Notes: a model not told the origin generated them from the letters alone. 64,000 nucleotides of DNA from Streptomyces tendae (GCF_008632955.1 NZ_CP043959.1:5022001-5086000), one strand, 5' to 3'. Counted from the stretch's first letter, positions 27,859 to 37,772 are shown. Made by a program: numbers and translations.

Positions 27859-28866
27859 TCAGAGCTGGTTGCCCACGAAGACCGTGAGGTCGACGAGGCG
27901 GTTGCTGTAGCCCCACTCGTTGTCGTACCAGCCGATGACCTTCACGCTCTTGCCGTCCTGGACCATGGTCAGGGACGAGTCGAAGGTGCAGGACGCCGGG
28001 GCGTTGACGATGTCGGAGGAGACGATCGCGTCCTCCGTGTACTCCAGGTAGCCCTTCAGCTCGCCCTCCGCGGCCTTCTGGAAGGCGGCGTTGACCTCTT
28101 CCTTGGTGACCTCGCGGGAGAGCTCGACCACCAGATCGGTGACGGAGCCGGTGGGCACCGGCACGCGCATCGCGATGCCGTCCAGCTTGCCCTTGAGCTG
28201 CGGCAGCACCAGTGCGGTGGCCTTCGCGGCACCGGTGGTGGTCGGGATGATGTTCTCGGCGGCGGCACGGGCGCGGCGCAGGTCCTTGTGCGGGAAGTCC
28301 AGGATGCGCTGGTCGTTCGTGTACGCGTGCACCGTCGTCATCAGGCCCTTGACGATGCCGAAGTTCTCGTCGAGGACCTTCGCCATCGGCGCCACACAGT
28401 TGGTGGTGCAGGAGGCGTTGGAGATGACGTGGTGGTTCGCCGCGTCGTACTGCTCGTGGTTCACGCCCATGACGAGGGTGATGTCCTCGCCCTTCGCCGG
28501 GGCGGAGATGATGACCTTCTTGGCGCCGCCGATGATGTGCTTCCCGGCGTCTTCCTTCTTGGTGAAGATGCCGGTCGACTCGATGACGATGTCGACACCC
28601 AGCTCGCCCCAGGGGATGTCGGCGGGGTTGCGCTCGGAGAGCACCTTGATCGTCTTGTCACCGACGGTGATGGTGTCCTCGGTGTGCGAGACCTCCTGCT
28701 TGAGACGGCCCAGGATGGTGTCGTACTTCAGCAGGTGCGCGGTGGTCGCCGTGTCGCCCAGGTCGTTGACGGCCACGATCTCGATGTCGGCGCCCTGCTC
28801 CAGCAGTGCGCGGAAGTAGTTCCGACCGATGCGGCCAAACCCGTTGATGCCTACGCGGATCGTCAC
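27859..28866 (-). CDS. gap: Glyceraldehyde-3-phosphate dehydrogenase
   Basis: NAD-dependent glycolytic enzyme of 335 aa. Rossmann motif GINGFGRIGR (residues 6-15), catalytic Cys153 in SNASCTTNC, and the C-terminal WYDNEWGYSNRLVDL. The GTG at 28866 (VTIRVGING) has GAGGAGA 7 nt upstream; an in-frame codon at 28971 would add a Gly/Arg-rich extension without homologous character. First gene of gap-pgk-tpiA. Confidence 0.96.
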   Translation of the reverse strand: MTIRVGINGFGRIGRNYFRALLEQGADIEIVAVNDLGDTATTAHLLKYDTILGRLKQEVSHTEDTITVGDKTIKVLSERNPADIPWGELGVDIVIESTGIFTKKEDAGKHIIGGAKKVIISAPAKGEDITLVMGVNHEQYDAANHHVISNASCTTNCVAPMAKVLDENFGIVKGLMTTVHAYTNDQRILDFPHKDLRRARAAAENIIPTTTGAAKATALVLPQLKGKLDGIAMRVPVPTGSVTDLVVELSREVTKEEVNAAFQKAAEGELKGYLEYTEDAIVSSDIVNAPASCTFDSSLTMVQDGKSVKVIGWYDNEWGYSNRLVDLTVFVGNQL

Positions 28867-28992
28867 GAACCGATCTCCTCGTTGGTACGCCGGCTCTGAC
28901 GCCGGCGAGCTGTATTTGGGATGTCCCCGACCACTGCCGACCCTACCTCTCCGGGGCCCCGGCCGTGACATCGAGCTGTCCCATACCCGGCA

Positions 28993-29029
28993 GGGCGGTC
29001 CGTACCCGCCAGTAGGGTACGGACCGCCC
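28993..29029 (-). terminator. Terminator of the M14 carboxypeptidase gene
   Basis: Perfect 15-bp stem GGGCGGTCCGTACCC (28993-29007) with its complement (29015-29029) and a 7-nt loop, 62 nt downstream of the carboxypeptidase stop and before the gap promoter. Confidence 0.75.
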
Positions 29030-29091
29030 CAGGGCGACGGACTTCAGTCACCCTTTTTCCCCGCCTGTGCCCGGTTTCGCGAGCCCGGGTG

Positions 29092-32046
29092 TCACCCGCG
29101 CAGAGCGGCCAGTGCCTTCTTGACCAGGGCCGCCCGGTCGGCCGCGGACGTGAGGTGCTCCAGGCCGAATCCCAGCAGCACGGTGTCGTCCGTGGTGACC
29201 GCCGCGTACGTCCGGAAGAGCTCCCCGGTGCGGGTCCAGTCCTTCAGGACGGCCGGGCTGCCCGGGGGCGGCCCGGAGGCCCGCCAGGCGCCCAGGGACG
29301 TCTCGAAGCCCTCGGTCTCGGTGGCGGTGCCGCCGACGACCAGGGAGGCCTCGTCGGCGAGGACGCCCCGGCCACCGCTGCCCGGGTCGGTGACGTAGGC
29401 GAGTGACACCTCGGCGGTCCGCCCGGCGTAGGCGCTCAGGTCGAACTCGACCTGCTGCCAGCCTCCGGAGGAACCGGTGAGGCTGTTCCAGGCCCCGGAG
29501 GAGCCGGTCGCGGCGCAGCCGTCGTCACTCAGCGTGAGATAGTGCTCCAGCCAGGGGTGCCCGTCGACGTAGAACCCGGCCGCGCACTCGGACGGCACGG
29601 TGGTGCGGGTCGCGCCGCCGGTCTCGGGCAGGGTCGTCCAGTCGTCGCCGCCCGCCGTGCGCGCCTCGACGATCACGTTGTCGTAACCCGGCTCGGTGTC
29701 CCACAGCAGGCGGGTGCGCAGCGTGGGCCGCTCGGCGGCGGTGACACCGGTGAGGTCGACGGTACGGGTGAGGCGCTTGTAGCCGTCGTCGGTGTGCACC
29801 GCGGCCGCCATGGAGGATCCGGCGTAGGGCCCGTACGGGTTGACCGTGCCGGGGAAGGAGCCGGCCCCGGTGCTCGCGAACTGCGGGTACGTCCCGGGGG
29901 ACAGCTCGTCGGAGGTGAGGCCGTAATTGCCGGCCCGGTCCAGCGGGTTGCCGGGCGTGTCGCCGAGCGGCCCGCCGGTGCCCGCGAGGGGTCCGGCGCC
30001 GGTGAACGCGGTGGCCCCCGCGGTGGCGGTGCGGGTGTAGGCGCCCAGGTAGTACTGGCTGAAGTCGTCGGACAGGACGCCGTCGCCCAGGTCGACGCTG
30101 CCGCCGGCCTGCTCGCCCGCCTCGATCAGCCGGCCGCCCTCGTTGAGGAAGGCACGCAGCTGGAGCTGGGTGGCGACGCCCGGAGCGCCCGCGCCGGTGT
30201 GGTGCAACACCGTGCGGAAGTGGCTCAGCACGCCGAGGGCGTCCGGGGCGCCCCGTTCGGCGACGTCCCAGACCGCGGCGGTCCGCCGGTTCGCGCGGAG
30301 CGCGTCGACGTACGCCTGCGCCTGCGTGGCCTTCGCGCCCTCCTCGGAGACGACGAGGACGTCCGCCCGGGGCCGCTGCGCCACGGTGTACGTGAAGGAC
30401 GTGGCGGCGGCCTTCTTGCCGCCGCGGGCCTTGCCGGTGAACCACACCTCGACCCGGTCGCCGGGCTCGCCGTGCCGCACCTTCGCGCGGTACTCGTCGA
30501 AGTAGAGGTTGTCCTCGCCGCCGTACCGCTCGCCGCCCCGCCAGGGCCTGAGGTCCACGGTGTGGGTACGCCCGCCGTTGACGCGGTACCGGAGCTGCTT
30601 GTCCCGCACGGACTTGCGCGCCACCACGGAGACCTCCTGGTCACCGCCGCGCGCGTACGAGGTCGTGAAGGCCGCCGGGGTGAAGTCCGGAGCCTCCAGG
30701 CCGACCGCGGAGGACGGCCGGTCGGGGTGGGCGGCGGTCTCGGCGACGGAGAGCGCGAAGGGCACGTTCTTGGCGAACTCCTGCTGGATCAGCTTCTCGT
30801 CGTCGGGGAAGGTGAAGCCGGAGCGGCAGTCACGCGGGTTCCACTCGTCGTCGGGGTCGACCTCGGACGCGGTCTGGCAGGTCGACATCTCAGGGGTGAA
30901 CATCGCCATGCCGTTGACGTTGGCCGCGTGCCCGTCGGCCTCGCCGTTGGTGGTGTAGAGCTCGGAGGAGAGCTGCGGGTGGTACCCGGGGATCGCCGAG
31001 TTGTCCGGCGTGCCAGCCAGGGCCTCGTACAGCACGTCGTCGGGTGTCGGCGTGGCCACCTGCCAGCCGACCCCGTAGAGGAGGAGCTCGGCGGCGGAGT
31101 GGTAGTTGATGCCGTAGGTGAAGCCGATGCGCTTCTGGAAGGCGTCGATCGCCTTGGTCTCGGGCTCGGACCCCGGGGAGGCGCCCCGGTAGGTCTGGCT
31201 GGTGGGGTTGGGCGAGGAGCCCTCGTCGTCGTAGCCCCACTTGTAGGGGAAGTTCCGGTTGAGGTCGACGCCGTCGCCGGTGCTGATCACGCCGTCGCCG
31301 TTGACGTCCCGCAGGTTCTTGCGCCACAGCCGGTTGGCGTCGTCGGCGAAGGTGTGGTCGTAGCCGTCGGGGTTGGCGGACAGGACGAACCACAGTTCGG
31401 TGGAGTCGACGATCTTCTTGATCCGCTTGTCCGTCCGGTACCCGTCCAGGTAGTGGTGCATCAGCCGGCGGGTCATCTCCGGCGTGATCCACTCGCGGGC
31501 GTGCTGGTTGGACATGTAGAGGACGGCCGGCTTCGAGCCGTCCTTGCTCTTGCGGGCGTGCCTGGTGAGCTTCAGGGCGAGGATGTCCTGCCCCCGCACC
31601 GTCTTGCCGATGGAGACGACCTTGGTGAGGTCGGAGTGGCGCTGTGCGGTGCGCAGCATCTCCTCCTTGAGGCCGCCCTTGCCGCTCCACGGGCGGAAGA
31701 CGCCTTCGGCCGCGGCCGCCACGCGCTTCTCCGCCCCGGCGGAGAGCGTGTGCTCGGTGAGGTCGACGCCCTGTTCCTCGAGCTTCTCGGCCTGTCCCTC
31801 GGTGAGGTACACCTCGACGGCGGCCGTGCCCCGGTCGGGCACCCGCTCGCCGAGTTCGTGGCCGTCCTGCCCCGCCGCCAGCAGCAGGGGTACCTGCCTC
31901 TGGGTGACGTCGGCGCGATAGACCTTGACCTCGTCGGGGTCACCGGCCGCGGGCCGTGCGGGTTGCGCCTGGGCGATGGGTGCGAAGCTCGCTCCGCAGA
32001 TCAGGAGCGTGCCGACAGCGAGGATCGATCTCGCTCTGTGTCTCAT
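29092..32046 (-). CDS. Secreted M14-family zinc carboxypeptidase
   Basis: Extracellular metallopeptidase of 984 aa. The signal peptide (ILAVGTLLICGASFAPIAQAQ) ends near residue 27, followed by a propeptide-like domain to about 115. The M14 catalytic domain (about 120-460) has zinc ligands in QHAREW (His182, Glu185) and NYHSAAE (His316), plus NPDGYDHTF and LNRNFPYKWG. The remaining half, about 480-984, contains Ig-like/jelly-roll segments and a DUF-type beta region (SFTYTVAQRPRADVLVVSEE) that probably binds substrate. ATG 32046 begins the signal peptide. Monocistronic between the whiA terminator and its own. Confidence 0.88.
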   Translation of the reverse strand: MRHRARSILAVGTLLICGASFAPIAQAQPARPAAGDPDEVKVYRADVTQRQVPLLLAAGQDGHELGERVPDRGTAAVEVYLTEGQAEKLEEQGVDLTEHTLSAGAEKRVAAAAEGVFRPWSGKGGLKEEMLRTAQRHSDLTKVVSIGKTVRGQDILALKLTRHARKSKDGSKPAVLYMSNQHAREWITPEMTRRLMHHYLDGYRTDKRIKKIVDSTELWFVLSANPDGYDHTFADDANRLWRKNLRDVNGDGVISTGDGVDLNRNFPYKWGYDDEGSSPNPTSQTYRGASPGSEPETKAIDAFQKRIGFTYGINYHSAAELLLYGVGWQVATPTPDDVLYEALAGTPDNSAIPGYHPQLSSELYTTNGEADGHAANVNGMAMFTPEMSTCQTASEVDPDDEWNPRDCRSGFTFPDDEKLIQQEFAKNVPFALSVAETAAHPDRPSSAVGLEAPDFTPAAFTTSYARGGDQEVSVVARKSVRDKQLRYRVNGGRTHTVDLRPWRGGERYGGEDNLYFDEYRAKVRHGEPGDRVEVWFTGKARGGKKAAATSFTYTVAQRPRADVLVVSEEGAKATQAQAYVDALRANRRTAAVWDVAERGAPDALGVLSHFRTVLHHTGAGAPGVATQLQLRAFLNEGGRLIEAGEQAGGSVDLGDGVLSDDFSQYYLGAYTRTATAGATAFTGAGPLAGTGGPLGDTPGNPLDRAGNYGLTSDELSPGTYPQFASTGAGSFPGTVNPYGPYAGSSMAAAVHTDDGYKRLTRTVDLTGVTAAERPTLRTRLLWDTEPGYDNVIVEARTAGGDDWTTLPETGGATRTTVPSECAAGFYVDGHPWLEHYLTLSDDGCAATGSSGAWNSLTGSSGGWQQVEFDLSAYAGRTAEVSLAYVTDPGSGGRGVLADEASLVVGGTATETEGFETSLGAWRASGPPPGSPAVLKDWTRTGELFRTYAAVTTDDTVLLGFGLEHLTSAADRAALVKKALAALRG

Positions 32047-32141
32047 GAGCCCCCCAGAGAGTGGTCCGCCACAGCAGCGAACGAATGCCAGGCTCATGAC
32101 ACAACATGATCGAGTCAAGGGCGCCGTCACGACACACGCGA

Positions 32142-32178
32142 ACCGGCGCCGGTCACCCAAGTGGGTGACGGCGCCGGT
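32142..32178 (-). terminator. Terminator of the uvrC-rapZ-yvcK-whiA operon
   Basis: Hairpin of 16 paired bases with a single bulged G and an AAGT loop (arms ACCGGCGCC-G-GTCACCC and GGGTGAC-GGCGCCGGT), 46 nt downstream of the whiA stop on the minus strand. Confidence 0.75.
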
Positions 32179-32224
32179 GCTCTGATCAGGCGTCAGCTGA
32201 AACGCCGGGACTGGTGACCGGGCG

Positions 32225-33214
32225 TCAGACGCCGATCTTGTCGTCCAGCTCCTCGCTGAGGTTGGCCTCCGTGCCGGGAATGCCGAGGTCCGAGGCGCGC
32301 TTGTCGGCCATCGCCAGCAGTCGGCGGATACGGCCCGCGACCGCGTCCTTGGTGAGCGGCGGGTCGGCGAGCGCGCCCAGCTCCTCCAGGGAGGCCTGCT
32401 TGTGCTCCATCCGCAGCCGGCCGGCGGCGGCGAGGTGCTCGGGGACGTCGTCCGCGAGGATCTCCAGGGCCCGCTGGACCCGGGCACCCGCCGCGACCGC
32501 CGCACGGGCGGAGCGGCGCAGGTTGGCGTCGTCGAAGTTGGCGAGCCGGTTCGCCGTCGCCCGCACCTCGCGGCGCATCCGGCGCTCCTCCCAGGCCAGC
32601 ACCGACTCGTGCGCGCCCAGCCGGGTGAGCAGCGCGCCGATCGCGTCGCCGTCCCGGACGACCACCCGGTCGACGCCGCGCACCTCGCGCGCCTTGGCCG
32701 CGATGTGCAGCCTGCGGGCGGCGCCCACCAGGGCGAGCGCGGCCTCGGGACCGGGGCAGGTCACCTCCAGGGAGGAGGAGCGGCCCGGCTCGGTGAGGGA
32801 GCCGTGTGCCAGGAAGGCACCCCGCCAGGCCGCCTCGGCGTCACAGGTGGCCCCCGAGACCACCTGCGGGGGCAGGCCGCGGATCGGGCGGCCCCGCCCG
32901 TCCACCAGGCCGGTCTGACGGGCCAGCTGGTCACCGCCCGCGACCACGCGCACCACGTAGCGAGAGCCGCGGCGCAGTCCGCCCGGCGCCATCACGATCA
33001 GTTCGGAGCTGTGGCCGAAGATCTCCAGGATGTCCCGCTTGAGCCGCCGGGCGGCCATCGCGGTGTCCAGCTCCGCCTCGATCACGATGCGCCCGCTGAC
33101 CAGGTGGAGGCCGCCGGCGAACCGCAGAATGGCGGAGACCTCCGCCTTCCTGCAGCAGGTACGGGTGACGGGTAGCCGGCTGATCTCGTCCTTCACCGCT
33201 GCCGTCATCGCCAT
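32225..33214 (-). CDS. whiA: Sporulation regulator WhiA
   Basis: DNA-binding regulator that acts with WhiB to start sporulation septation in Streptomyces. The 329-aa protein has a LAGLIDADG-homing-endonuclease-like N-terminal domain (about 1-220, e.g. CCRKAEVSAILRFAGGLHL) and a C-terminal helix-turn-helix (about 250-310, PPLTKDAVAGRIRRLLAMA). ATG 33214 has GGAAGG upstream; a second ATG two codons later is possible. It overlaps the end of yvcK by 10 nt, completing a four-gene coupled operon. Confidence 0.96.
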   Translation of the reverse strand: MAMTAAVKDEISRLPVTRTCCRKAEVSAILRFAGGLHLVSGRIVIEAELDTAMAARRLKRDILEIFGHSSELIVMAPGGLRRGSRYVVRVVAGGDQLARQTGLVDGRGRPIRGLPPQVVSGATCDAEAAWRGAFLAHGSLTEPGRSSSLEVTCPGPEAALALVGAARRLHIAAKAREVRGVDRVVVRDGDAIGALLTRLGAHESVLAWEERRMRREVRATANRLANFDDANLRRSARAAVAAGARVQRALEILADDVPEHLAAAGRLRMEHKQASLEELGALADPPLTKDAVAGRIRRLLAMADKRASDLGIPGTEANLSEELDDKIGV

Positions 33215-34272
33215 GGGCCGATCCTTCCATGCATCCGAAAAATACGGTCGTACGCGGCGGCCAACAGCTCCGGGTCGTGCCGGGGGCTTCCGTCGGTCCG
33301 GGCCACGGGGGCCAGCTCGACCGCGGCACCGAACCGCTTGGCGGCATCGGTCAGCAAGTCGCGGTCGGGCACGGCGGCCTCGTCGGCCAGCACCACGTCC
33401 AGGGCGAGTTTAGGGGCGTGTCGCCCCAAAACCTCCAAATGACGCTGCGGGGAGAAGCCCTCGGTTTCTCCGGGCTGCGGGGCGAGGTTCAGCGAGAGTA
33501 CCCGGCGCGCCTTCGTCTCGACGAGGGCGTCCAGCAGCTCGGGGACCAGCAGATGCGGAATCACCGAGGAGAACCAGGAGCCGGGTCCGAGCACCACCCA
33601 GTCGGCGTCCAGCACCGCGGCGACCGCCTCGGGCACGGCGGGCGGGTCGTTCGGCACGAGGTGCACGGACTGCACCTCACCGGGGGTGAGGGCCACGGTG
33701 GCCTGGCCGCGGACCGTGTCGGTGTCGTCGGGGCGCTCGGGGTCGTGCCCCTTGACCAGGGCCTGCAGCTCCAGCGGCACGGCGGACATGGGCAGCACCC
33801 GTCCGTGCGCGCCGAGCAGCCGGCCCACCAGGTCCAGTGCCTGGACGTGGTCGCCGAGCTGCTCCCACAGGGCGACGATCAGCAGATTGCCGACCGCGTG
33901 CTCGTGCAGGTCGCCCTTGGACTGGAAACGGTGCTGGATGACACGGGCCCAGGTCTGCCCCCAGTCGTCGTCCCCGCACAGCGCGGCCAGCGCTTTGCGC
34001 AGGTCACCCGGGGGCAGCACGCCCAGCTCGTCCCGCAGCCGGCCGCTGGAGCCGCCGTCGTCGGCGACGGTGACCACGGCCGTGAGGTCGCCGGTGATCC
34101 GGCGCAGGGCGGCGAGCGAGGCGGACAGGCCCATGCCGCCGCCGAGGGCGACGACCTTGGGCTGGGTCCCCCTGCGGCGCGGGCGTCCGCCGCGCGTCTC
34201 GGCCGGCCGGGCGGCGCGGCCCTCGGGGACCGCTCTGCGCAGCCGGCTCAGCCGCGGAGTCCGTCGTGTCAT
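33205..34272 (-). CDS. YvcK/CofD-like gluconeogenesis factor
   Basis: A 355-aa UDP-sugar-binding regulator of the YvcK (GlmR-like) family. Blocks seen: VVALGGGMGLSASLAALRR (nucleotide-sugar binding, about 40-58), VTVADDGGSSGRLR, PPGDLRKALAAL, and HAVGNLLIVALWEQLGD. The N-terminal 35 residues are Arg-rich and probably disordered. Start and stop overlap rapZ (4 nt) and whiA (10 nt). In Bacillus and mycobacteria YvcK homologues control cell-wall precursor supply; the role here is inferred from family. Confidence 0.9.
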   Translation of the reverse strand: MTRRTPRLSRLRRAVPEGRAARPAETRGGRPRRRGTQPKVVALGGGMGLSASLAALRRITGDLTAVVTVADDGGSSGRLRDELGVLPPGDLRKALAALCGDDDWGQTWARVIQHRFQSKGDLHEHAVGNLLIVALWEQLGDHVQALDLVGRLLGAHGRVLPMSAVPLELQALVKGHDPERPDDTDTVRGQATVALTPGEVQSVHLVPNDPPAVPEAVAAVLDADWVVLGPGSWFSSVIPHLLVPELLDALVETKARRVLSLNLAPQPGETEGFSPQRHLEVLGRHAPKLALDVVLADEAAVPDRDLLTDAAKRFGAAVELAPVARTDGSPRHDPELLAAAYDRIFRMHGRIGPWR

Positions 34273-35273
34273 TCCCGTCCCATGTCCCGGTGGACGACCA
34301 CCGTCTCCACGCCCTCGGCGGCGAGCCGGGCGGCGAGCTTCTCCGACATGGCGACCGAGCGGTGCTTGCCGCCCGTGCAGCCGACCGCGATGGTCACGTA
34401 GCGCTTGCCCTCACGACGGTAGCCCGCGGCGACCATGCGCAGCAGCTCCGCGTACCGGTCGAGGAACTCCTTGGCGCCGGGCTGGTTGAAGACGTACGAC
34501 GCCACCTCCTCGTTGAGGCCGGTGTAGGGGCGCAGCTCGGGGATCCAGTGCGGGTTGGGCAGGAACCGCATGTCCACCACCAGGTCGGCGTCGACCGGGA
34601 GGCCGTACTTGAAGCCGAAGGACATGACGGTGGCCCGCAGCTCGGGCTCCTCCTCACCGGCGAACTGCGCGTGCATCTTGGCGCGCAGCTCGTGCACGTT
34701 GAGGCCGGAGGTGTCGATCACCAGGTCGGCGTCGCCGCGCAGCTCGCGCAGCAGCTCCCGCTCCGCGGCGATGCCGTCGACGATCCGGCCGTCGCCCTGG
34801 AGCGGGTGGGGGCGGCGCACCGATTCGAAGCGGCGCACCAGGGCGTCGTCGGAGGACTCCAGGAAGACGGTGCGCCGGGTGACACCGCGCGCGTCGAGGT
34901 CGGCGAGGGACTCGCGCAGGTTGTCGAAGAAGCGCCGGCCACGGACGTCGACGACGACCGCGATCCGGGCCACGTTGCCCTGGGAGCGCGCGCCGAGCTC
35001 CACCATGGTGGGGATCAGCGCGGGCGGCAGGTTGTCGACGACGAACCAGCCGAGGTCCTCCAGACACTTGGCGGCCGTCGACCGCCCGGCTCCGGACATG
35101 CCGGAGATGATCACCAGCTCGGGGATGCCCACCTCGGGCACCCCGCCGTTTTCCTTGCCCGTCTTCACCTGTGCTCCGTTGTCCTGCGGGGCGCCGGCGC
35201 GGGCCGTGGCCCCGCCGGCCTGCTGTGCCGCACCGTCCCGCCGCCCGGCGGGCCCTGTCTCGTGCTCGGTCAT
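34269..35273 (-). CDS. rapZ: RapZ-family nucleotide-binding protein (YvcJ)
   Basis: A 334-aa P-loop protein of the RapZ/YvcJ family. After a 50-residue low-complexity N-terminus comes Walker A GMSGAGRS, then LGWFVVDNLPPALI, VFLESSDDALVRRF and the C-terminal conserved stretch IAVGCTGGKHRSVAMSEKLA. In E. coli RapZ controls GlmS through small RNAs; in Gram-positives the family clusters with yvcK and whiA as here. Overlaps uvrC and yvcK by 4 nt each. Confidence 0.92.
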   Translation of the reverse strand: MTEHETGPAGRRDGAAQQAGGATARAGAPQDNGAQVKTGKENGGVPEVGIPELVIISGMSGAGRSTAAKCLEDLGWFVVDNLPPALIPTMVELGARSQGNVARIAVVVDVRGRRFFDNLRESLADLDARGVTRRTVFLESSDDALVRRFESVRRPHPLQGDGRIVDGIAAERELLRELRGDADLVIDTSGLNVHELRAKMHAQFAGEEEPELRATVMSFGFKYGLPVDADLVVDMRFLPNPHWIPELRPYTGLNEEVASYVFNQPGAKEFLDRYAELLRMVAAGYRREGKRYVTIAVGCTGGKHRSVAMSEKLAARLAAEGVETVVVHRDMGRE

Positions 35274-37381
35274 CGCTCCTGCCCCCGTCGTTCGTCCGGG
35301 GCACCCGTGGACACGGGCTCCCCCGGAGAACCCGTCTGCTGTCCGGGTTCTTCCGTGTCATCCATGATCTCGCCCGTCGCCGTGTTCACGGCGGGTCCGC
35401 CGGGCACCGCCTGGGCGAGAGCCGCGACGATCGTCTCGGCCGTCTTGCGGCCTATGCCCGGAACGTCACAGATCTGCTCGATTGTCGCCGACCGCAGCCT
35501 CTTCAACGAACCGAAGTGCTTGATCAACGCCTGCTTGCGGGTGTCGCCGAGGCCGGGGACGTCGTCCAGAGGGCTGGAGCGGAAGCGCTTGGCGCGCTTG
35601 GCACGCTGGTAGGTGATGGCGAAGCGGTGCGCCTCGTCACGGATGCGCTGCAGCAGGTAGAGGCCCTCGCTGGTGCGGGGCAGCACCACCGGGTCGTCGT
35701 CGCCGGGCAGCCACACCTCCTCCAGCCGCTTGGCGAGGCCGCACACGGCGATGTCGTCGATGCCCAGCTCGTCCAGCGCCCGCTGGGCCGCCGCGACCTG
35801 CGGCGCGCCGCCGTCGACCACGACGAGCTGCGGCGGGTACGCGAACCGCTTGGGACGCCCGTCGTCCTCGGTGAGGGTGCTGGCGGGCGGCTCGGCGAGG
35901 CCCGCGGAGGCCGACCCCGGGTCCGCCTGTGCCCCGGGCTCGACGCCCGGTTCGTCGCCGTCGGCCCACTCCCCCGTCCGCTCCTTCTCCGCCAGGTAGC
36001 GGCGGAAGCGGCGGGTGATCACCTCGTGCATGGACCGCACGTCGTCCTGGCCGGCGAAGCCCTTGATCTGGAAGCGGCGGTACTCGCTCTTGCGGGCCAG
36101 TCCGTCCTCGAAGACGACCATGGAGGCCACCACGTCGTCGCCCTGGAGATGCGAGATGTCGTAGCACTCGATCCGCAGCGGTGCGCTGTCCAGCTCCAGG
36201 GCGTCGCTGATCTCCTCCAGGGCGCGCGAACGCGTGGTGAGGTCGGAGGCGCGTTTGGTCTTGTGCAGCACGAGCGCCTGCTGGGCGTTGCGCTCGACGG
36301 TCTCCATCAGGGCCTTCTTGTCCCCGCGCTGCGGGACGCGCAGGGAGACGTTCGACCCGCGCCGCCCGGTCAGCCACTCCTGCACCGGCTCCACCGGGTC
36401 CGGGAGGGCGGGGACCAGCACCTCGCGCGGGACCCCGTCACCGGTCTCCTCGCCGTACAGCTGCTGCAGGGCGTGCTCCACCAGGGCGCCGGTGGTGACG
36501 TCCTCGACCTTGTCCGTGACCCAGCCGCGCTGGCCGCGCACCCGCCCGCCGCGCACGTGGAAGATCTGGACGGCCGCCTCCAGCTCGTCCTCCGCGACCG
36601 CGATCAGGTCGGCGTCGGTGGCGTCCGCCAGCACCACCGCGTTCTTCTCCATGGCCTTCTTCAGGGCGCCGATGTCGTCGCGCAGGCGCGCGGCCCGCTC
36701 GTACTCCATGTCCTCGGCCGCCTCCGCCATCTGCCTCTCCAGACGGCGCAGGTAGGTGCCGGTGCGCCCGGCCATGAAGTCGCAGAACTCCTCGGCCAGT
36801 TCCCGGTGGTCCTCGGCGGTGATCCGCTCCACGCAGGGCGCCGAGCACTTGCCGATGTAGCCGAGCAGGCAGGGGCGGCCGGTGCGGGCGGCGTTCTTGA
36901 ACACCCCGGCGGAGCAGGTGCGCACCGGGAACACGCGCAGCATGAGGTCCACGGTGTCGCGGATCGCCCACGCGTGCGCGTACGGACCGAAGTAGCGCAC
37001 GCCCTTCTTCTTGTGACCGCGCATCACCTGCACGCGCGGGAAGTCCTCGTTCATCGTGACCGCGAGGTACGGGTAGCTCTTGTCGTCGCGGTACTTGACG
37101 TTGAACCGGGGGTCGAACTCCTTGATCCAGGAGTACTCCAGCTGGAGCGCCTCGACCTCCGTCGAGACCACCGTCCACTCCACGGACGCGGCCGTGGTGA
37201 CCATCGAGCGGGTGCGCGGGTGCAGCCCGGCCAGGTCCTGGAAGTAGTTCGCCAGGCGCTGGCGCAGGCTCTTCGCCTTCCCGACATAGATCACCCGGCG
37301 GTGCTCGTCGCGGAACCGGTAGACCCCCGGCGAGTCGGGGATCTCACCCGGTCTGGGGCGGTAGCTGGAGGGGTCGGCCAT
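35270..37381 (-). CDS. uvrC: UvrABC system protein C
   Basis: Dual-incision nuclease of nucleotide excision repair, 703 aa. The GIY-YIG nuclease domain lies at about 17-95 (SPGVYRFRD, RVIYVGKAKSL), the UvrB-binding UVR segment at about 215-250, the RNase-H-like 3' domain at about 390-560 (RIECYDISHLQG, VVDGGAPQVAAAQRAL) and helix-hairpin-helix motifs near the C-terminus (VPGLGDTRKQALIKHFGS). Residues about 465-500 are a Pro/Gly/Asp-rich insert. ATG 37381 has TAGGGT exactly 7 nt upstream and no SD, so a leaderless start for the whole operon is likely. Confidence 0.95.
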   Translation of the reverse strand: MADPSSYRPRPGEIPDSPGVYRFRDEHRRVIYVGKAKSLRQRLANYFQDLAGLHPRTRSMVTTAASVEWTVVSTEVEALQLEYSWIKEFDPRFNVKYRDDKSYPYLAVTMNEDFPRVQVMRGHKKKGVRYFGPYAHAWAIRDTVDLMLRVFPVRTCSAGVFKNAARTGRPCLLGYIGKCSAPCVERITAEDHRELAEEFCDFMAGRTGTYLRRLERQMAEAAEDMEYERAARLRDDIGALKKAMEKNAVVLADATDADLIAVAEDELEAAVQIFHVRGGRVRGQRGWVTDKVEDVTTGALVEHALQQLYGEETGDGVPREVLVPALPDPVEPVQEWLTGRRGSNVSLRVPQRGDKKALMETVERNAQQALVLHKTKRASDLTTRSRALEEISDALELDSAPLRIECYDISHLQGDDVVASMVVFEDGLARKSEYRRFQIKGFAGQDDVRSMHEVITRRFRRYLAEKERTGEWADGDEPGVEPGAQADPGSASAGLAEPPASTLTEDDGRPKRFAYPPQLVVVDGGAPQVAAAQRALDELGIDDIAVCGLAKRLEEVWLPGDDDPVVLPRTSEGLYLLQRIRDEAHRFAITYQRAKRAKRFRSSPLDDVPGLGDTRKQALIKHFGSLKRLRSATIEQICDVPGIGRKTAETIVAALAQAVPGGPAVNTATGEIMDDTEEPGQQTGSPGEPVSTGAPDERRGQER

Positions 37382-37772
37382 GTCTCACACCCTACTGGCG
37401 GGGACCGACAGGACGGCGGGGCCGTGGGGCGGGGGGCGGGGAGCGGGAGGCGGGAGGCGGGCGGGCGGATTCGCCCGGGGGGCGAGTAGGTGGCTCGGGG
37501 GTGGGGAGCGCGGAGCTCGGTGGAGTGGGCTTACTGCGGGTTAAGGGGTCTTCTGAGGAATTCCGAGGGCTGTCGGCGGTGACCGGTGCGGTCCGGATGG
37601 GTTACGGGGGGCGGTAAGCGGGAATGTGGGGGGTCCGTGCCTCGGACGATCAACGGGGCCGGCGGCCGGACCACGGCGATGGTCCGGGCGGCGGTCCGAG
37701 CCGGCTGTCCGGCCGGTGGTCCGAGGCGGTCGTGACGGCGGTCACAGAAGTGGCCGCGAGTCGGGAGGTCGT
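37382..37772. promoter_or_regulatory. uvrC upstream region with G-tract cluster
   Basis: A 391-nt stretch without a convincing gene. TAGGGT (minus, 37389-37394) is the likely uvrC -10. From 37417 to about 37471 the plus strand is a run of closely spaced tracts of three to six G, capable of G-quadruplex formation. The remainder is very GC-rich with GGTCCG-type short repeats. Confidence 0.45.
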
